From the NCBI GenBank assembly GCA_903922535.1, contig CAIXUF010000837.1, positions 1 through 9,098 of the forward strand: 9,098 nt of DNA. The letters are read 5' to 3'. Positions 7,401 through 9,098 of this stretch are shown here, one piece after another. The notes under the pieces are model-generated. The model saw only the letters and a list, made by a program, of their open reading frames with translations. It had not been told where the DNA came from and made no database searches. The stretch's first letter is position 1; each line of letters starts with the position of its first letter. The stretch is from Candidatus Hydrogenedentota bacterium (GTDB lineage: Bacteria > Hydrogenedentota > Hydrogenedentia > Hydrogenedentiales > CAITNO01). Both the position numbers and the translations under genes were made by a program.

Positions 7401-7446
7401 TGGTAGCGGGGGTGAGATTTGAACCTACGACTTCTGGGTTATGAGA
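7401..7446 (-). tRNA. tRNA-Met (CAT) 3' half, truncated; probable attachment-site remnant
   Basis: The minus strand reads TCTCATAACCCAG, then GTCGTAGGTTCAAATCTCAC, then CCCCGCTACCA. Counting back from the encoded CCA, the anticodon CAT falls at standard positions 34-36, TTC at 54-56 and the acceptor strand at 66-72, so this half has perfect tRNA geometry. The anticodon-stem strand CCCAG needs a CTGGG partner, but the sequence just upstream is GCCGT, and no D arm or AGCGGGG acceptor strand is found nearby. The T stem also has one A-C mismatch and one G-U pair. The gene is therefore cut at the anticodon loop and cannot make a tRNA from here. A terminator follows it, marking this as the original 3' end of a host gene. 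Confidence 0.7.
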
Positions 7447-7472
7447 CGGCTTGATTCCAAACCCGTAACTAC

Positions 7473-7739
7473 CTACGTTTCGGGCATATGTCCAGTGAGT
7501 AAAGAACGGCGGGTTTCCTGGTTGGAGACGCGCTGCCAATTATCCCCAGCCTTCTCATGGTAAATGCACAGTCCAAGAGGTTGTGTGTTCAGCGGGCGCT
7601 TGGCCCCCTCCAACGCGATGGTCAAATCGCGTTCATCCGGGTTGCCCCATACATAGGAATCATGTGTCGGGTGGCTTGTGTCAGTATAGTCTTTGCCGTG
7701 CCGGCGGGAGTCATGTATGTCGCCTTTGCGATCAAGCAA
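7473..7739 (-). pseudogene. C-terminal fragment of an unrecognised protein (possibly the same broken gene as the C45-like N-terminus)
   Basis: The frame is open from about 7775 and ends TAG at 7473-7475, only 26 bases from the tRNA half. The listed start is TTG with no ribosome binding site, so it is not an independent gene. The protein looks genuinely coding (THDSYVWGNPDERDLTIALE, GLCIYHEKAGDNWQRVSNQE) with a balanced, globular composition. It overlaps the end of the C45-like fragment by eight bases in the +1 frame, as expected if one gene lost an internal piece or suffered a frameshift. I do not recognise the family of this part; it could also be the tail of a different gene. Confidence 0.55.
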
Positions 7740-8112
7740 CTGCCGTAATGTGGCGCACGTCGTCCAGTGTTAATGCGTACCCCGCAGTCTCGGCACCCGT
7801 GGCAATGGCGGCCATCTCCCGGAGGTAGCGATCCGGCGTGTGCGGCTCCAGGCGTTTCCAGGCATTATCGAGCAGGAGGTTCACGAGCGGTTCAGGGACC
7901 CCTGCCTCGGTGAACAAGCCGATCATTCGCTGGACATTGCGCTTAATCTTGTCGCCCACCAGGACGCCGTATTGATGGCCCATTTCCTCCGAAGTGCCCG
8001 CCACATGCAGCACAGGCACATCGCCCACGGGCGATGAATACTCATCGAGGAAACCCCGACCTGACTGCTTGATGGTGGACTTGCTTGTTGGCTTGGCGTG
8101 TATGACTTTCAT
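7732..8112 (-). pseudogene. N-terminal fragment, C45-type acyltransferase/hydrolase-like
   Basis: 126 residues starting at ATG 8112 with an AAGGAG site six bases upstream. PVLHVAGTSEEMGHQYGVLV followed by a helical stretch, then YLREMAAIATGAETAG and LTLDDV, resembles the N-terminal part of acyl-CoA:6-aminopenicillanate acyltransferase-like (peptidase C45) proteins, where G-x-x-x-E-M-G-x-Q-x-G and E-M-x-x-I-A-x-G-A are typical. Family members are several hundred residues and self-process at a cysteine further along. Here the frame stops (TGA 7732-7734) before any such cysteine, so the product would be inactive. There is no signal peptide. Another frame continues across the stop with a separate fragment. 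Family assignment is moderate; brokenness is more certain. Confidence 0.6.
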
Positions 8113-8118
8113 TGTTTA

Positions 8119-8124
8119 CTCCTT
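8119..8124 (-). promoter_or_regulatory. Ribosome binding site of the C45-like fragment
   Basis: AAGGAG on the minus strand, six bases before ATG 8112. It fixes that start and shows the 5' end of this broken gene is original. It lies just downstream of the stop of the glycoside-hydrolase-like tail (TGA 8148-8150), so the two could once have been neighbours in an operon. Confidence 0.75.
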
Positions 8125-8147
8125 CTTGCCGCAACGGTTCTTCTGCT

Positions 8148-8246
8148 TCAGTCCTTCGGTTCCCACATATAGGTGGCCACGGTCCCGGCGGGCAACTCGG
8201 TCTTGAGCATCTTCTTGCCGCACTTCACGGCAAAGGGTTGCGGGTC
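8148..8246 (-). pseudogene. C-terminal tail remnant resembling a GH30-type glycoside hydrolase beta-domain
   Basis: Between two in-frame TGA codons lie 32 sense codons reading DPQPFAVKCG, KKMLKTELPAGTVATYMW and EPKD. The ending L-P-A-G-T-V-A-T-Y-x-W closes the C-terminal beta-sandwich of GH30 and similar secreted glycoside hydrolases. Its own stop at 8148 is probably the natural gene end; everything upstream is missing and replaced by the transposase fragment. It is too short and has no start, so it is a remnant only. Alternative: another carbohydrate-active enzyme with the same type of tail. Confidence 0.5.
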
Positions 8247-8543
8247 TCAGTCCGCGTAGATGCGCCAGTCGCGCACCTTGTTGGCATTGGCCAACGTATT
8301 GCGCGCGCCGCGCCCGATGCCCATGTGATACAGTTTGCTTGCCATGACGCGAAGACAGGTCTCGATATCCCGCAGGCTCTTGCGGTAGGTCAGTTGAGCA
8401 AAGACCATGCACAGGAATTGGCTCCAGCATGGGAAGCGCTGAACCTTGTGGTTGCCGTCGTACCGGGTGACACATTTGTTGAATTCGCATCGTGGCAGGA
8501 TGTCCATCAATTGTGAGAAGATTGTCTGAGATCGAAGGTCCAT
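8247..8543 (-). pseudogene. IS4-family transposase, N-terminal DUF4372 fragment (truncated)
   Basis: 98 residues from ATG 8543. IFSQLMDILPRCEFNKCV, RYDGNHKVQRFPCWSQFLCM, VFAQLTYRKSLRDIETCL, SKLYHMG, N-x-L-A-N-A-N and RDWRIYAD match the N-terminal domain (DUF4372) of IS4-family transposases. Full proteins are about 350-400 residues with a DDE catalytic domain that normally follows D-W-R-I-Y; here a TGA comes straight after IYAD and the sequence switches to a glycoside-hydrolase-like tail. All catalytic residues are lost, so it cannot transpose. The terminal inverted repeat upstream of the gene should lie between 8560 and about 8660, but I could not identify it with only one end present. Confidence 0.85.
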
Positions 8544-8550
8544 GTGGTGT

Positions 8551-8556
8551 CTCCTT
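8551..8556 (-). promoter_or_regulatory. Ribosome binding site of the transposase fragment
   Basis: AAGGAG on the minus strand, seven bases before ATG 8543. It supports this start and shows the 5' end of the insertion sequence gene is intact while its 3' end is missing. Confidence 0.75.
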
Positions 8557-8876
8557 ACGGGAAAGAACGTAAAGGTACAGGGAATGGACCGCCCATCTCA
8601 CTGTCGAAAAACGAGTTTTGTTGTCTAAAATAAGCAATGCAATGCCTTATGAGGCCGGTTTTGAAAACGTTGGGACAGCAGTGATGGGATATATGATAAA
8701 AACTTGATCAATGGGCACGTTTCAGTGTTTGCCCAAGCTATTGAATTCACAGGTGGTTAAAGTCGGGATTGAGGTCGGCTCATATCCAAACCTACGAGTT
8801 TGAATTCTCCTCGTCAACCGTCTACGGTACTGTCGATTAGTGTGGCTGCACCAACCTGATCGATGGTATGGTCGGC
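8557..8876. other. Intergenic stretch between divergent transposase fragment and exported-protein gene
   Basis: No convincing coding sequence on either strand. The left part (to about 8660) probably includes the outer end of the insertion sequence. An imperfect dyad lies at 8631-8651 (ATAAGCAATGC / ATGCCTTAT), and GGGCA/TGCCC (8714-8735) could form a weak hairpin. From about 8700 to 8800 the sequence is more AT-rich than its surroundings, as expected for a promoter region feeding the gene at 8888. Confidence 0.4.
8670..8697 (+). promoter_or_regulatory. Possible sigma70-type promoter for the exported-protein gene
   Basis: TTGGGA at 8670-8675 and TATGAT at 8692-8697 with a 16-base spacer, four of six and five of six matches to consensus. 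The orientation fits the gene at 8888, but the leader would be about 180 bases and such matches arise by chance. Confidence 0.2.
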
Positions 8877-8887
8877 GAGGCCGAGAA

Positions 8888-9098
8888 ATGGCGGTTATGT
8901 CGAAAAAAGCAATGAGCGAAATACTTGGCGGCAATGCCTGCTGCGCCGGTCTTGTCAAGAAAAGGCGCCAAGCACGGTATTGCGCGATCTTCGCCTGCGC
9001 GGTGGTGCTATGCTGCAATCTGGCGTGGGCCGCCTCCCGCGGCATGGTGAATATTGGCAGGGATGCCTTGGAGGCATCCGGACCCGACGGTGTTGAAA
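8888..9098 (+). CDS. Exported protein with N-terminal signal peptide, 3' partial
   Basis: The frame runs from ATG 8888 without a stop to the window edge, giving 70 residues. GAGG at 8877-8880, seven bases upstream, supports this start; ATGs at 8897 and 8912 have weaker sites. After a polar leader of about 23 residues comes a basic KKRRQAR, a hydrophobic core YCAIFACAVVLCCNLAWA, and a likely signal peptidase I site AWA|AS. The mature part begins SRGMVNIGRDALEASGPDGV, which I do not recognise. The n-region is long for a signal peptide, so a later start or an N-terminal membrane anchor is possible. It is transcribed away from the transposase remnant. The protein is probably secreted or periplasmic; nothing more can be said from this piece. 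Confidence 0.65.
   Translation, partial: MAVMSKKAMSEILGGNACCAGLVKKRRQARYCAIFACAVVLCCNLAWAASRGMVNIGRDALEASGPDGVE

Noticed and set aside
7134..7406. A 90-residue plus-strand frame after the giant gene.
   Set aside because: No ribosome binding site or recognisable domain, and it runs through both terminators and into the tRNA fragment.
7401..7473. A full-length 73-base tRNA on the minus strand starting at GGTAG, which pairs with the terminal CTACC.
   Set aside because: The anticodon stem does not pair (GCCGT against CCCAG), there is no D arm, and the pairing would consume the CCA. Only the 3' half is tRNA.
7102..7539. A 145-residue minus-strand frame containing PSHNPEVVGSNLTPAT and KPVGPFFVPKNGQVYRK, which at first looks like an integrase N-terminus next to a tRNA.
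   Set aside because: PEVVGSNLTPAT is the translation of the tRNA T arm and acceptor, and the following stretch covers the terminator hairpins. The rest is composition noise that runs antisense to the end of the giant gene.
8773..8820. A second tRNA-like half on the plus strand (GGCTCATATCC ... GAGTTTGAATTCTC ... CAACCG).
   Set aside because: The distance from anticodon to end is three bases too short, the T stem and anticodon stem pair poorly, and the end is CCG not CCA. Similarity to the half at 7401 is probably chance.
8722..9045. A 107-residue minus-strand frame near the right edge.
   Set aside because: It is antisense to the exported-protein start, has no ribosome binding site and resembles no protein family.
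1..9098. CRISPR array, toxin-antitoxin pair, defence system or retron.
   Set aside because: The only regular repeats are protein-coding Ig domains; no short direct repeats with unique spacers, reverse transcriptase, nuclease or small gene pair was found on either strand.

Overview
The window is GC-rich bacterial DNA. It holds the 3' part of one giant gene for a surface-anchored repeat protein, followed by a scrambled stretch of gene remnants and the first codons of a second exported protein. The mix in the giant protein (DUF5011-like and HYR Ig-like repeats, a right-handed beta-helix, PASTA domains, an EF-hand pair and a Gly/Cys C-terminal sorting-like tail) resembles environmental bacteria of the Planctomycetes/Lentisphaerae/Candidatus Hydrogenedentota kind. 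That placement is impression only; no marker gene is present.

Layout. Positions 3-7115 (+) are one open frame entering from the left edge and coding at least 2370 residues. Order: two DUF5011-like Ig repeats, one HYR-like domain, a beta-helix of about 390 residues, a degenerate HYR-like linker, five more DUF5011-like repeats, eleven tandem HYR repeats, two PASTA domains, two EF-hand calcium loops, then a GGGCTGCRGGK motif with a short hydrophobic segment. This is a long rod on the cell surface, held at its C-terminus. Positions 7301-7390 hold two back-to-back intrinsic terminators: one ends the giant gene on the plus strand, the other ends a minus-strand tRNA.

From 7401 rightward the sequence is a graveyard on the minus strand. 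It contains the 3' half of a tRNA-Met (CAT anticodon) with no matching 5' half, and a broken gene whose N-terminal part resembles C45-type acyltransferases/hydrolases. It also contains a 32-residue tail resembling the C-terminal beta-domain of a glycoside hydrolase, and the first 98 residues of an IS4-family (DUF4372) transposase that stops early and abuts that tail. The tRNA half ends exactly where integrases using the anticodon loop cross over, and its own terminator lies on the left. A reasonable reading is therefore: ordinary chromosome to the left, and the decayed end of an integrated element to the right.

A plus-strand frame starting at 8888 and leaving the window encodes a clear signal peptide followed by an unrecognised mature protein. 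I see no integrase, defence genes, CRISPR array or complete mobile element. The most unusual content is the architecture and C-terminal tail of the giant protein and the truncated-tRNA/remnant junctions.
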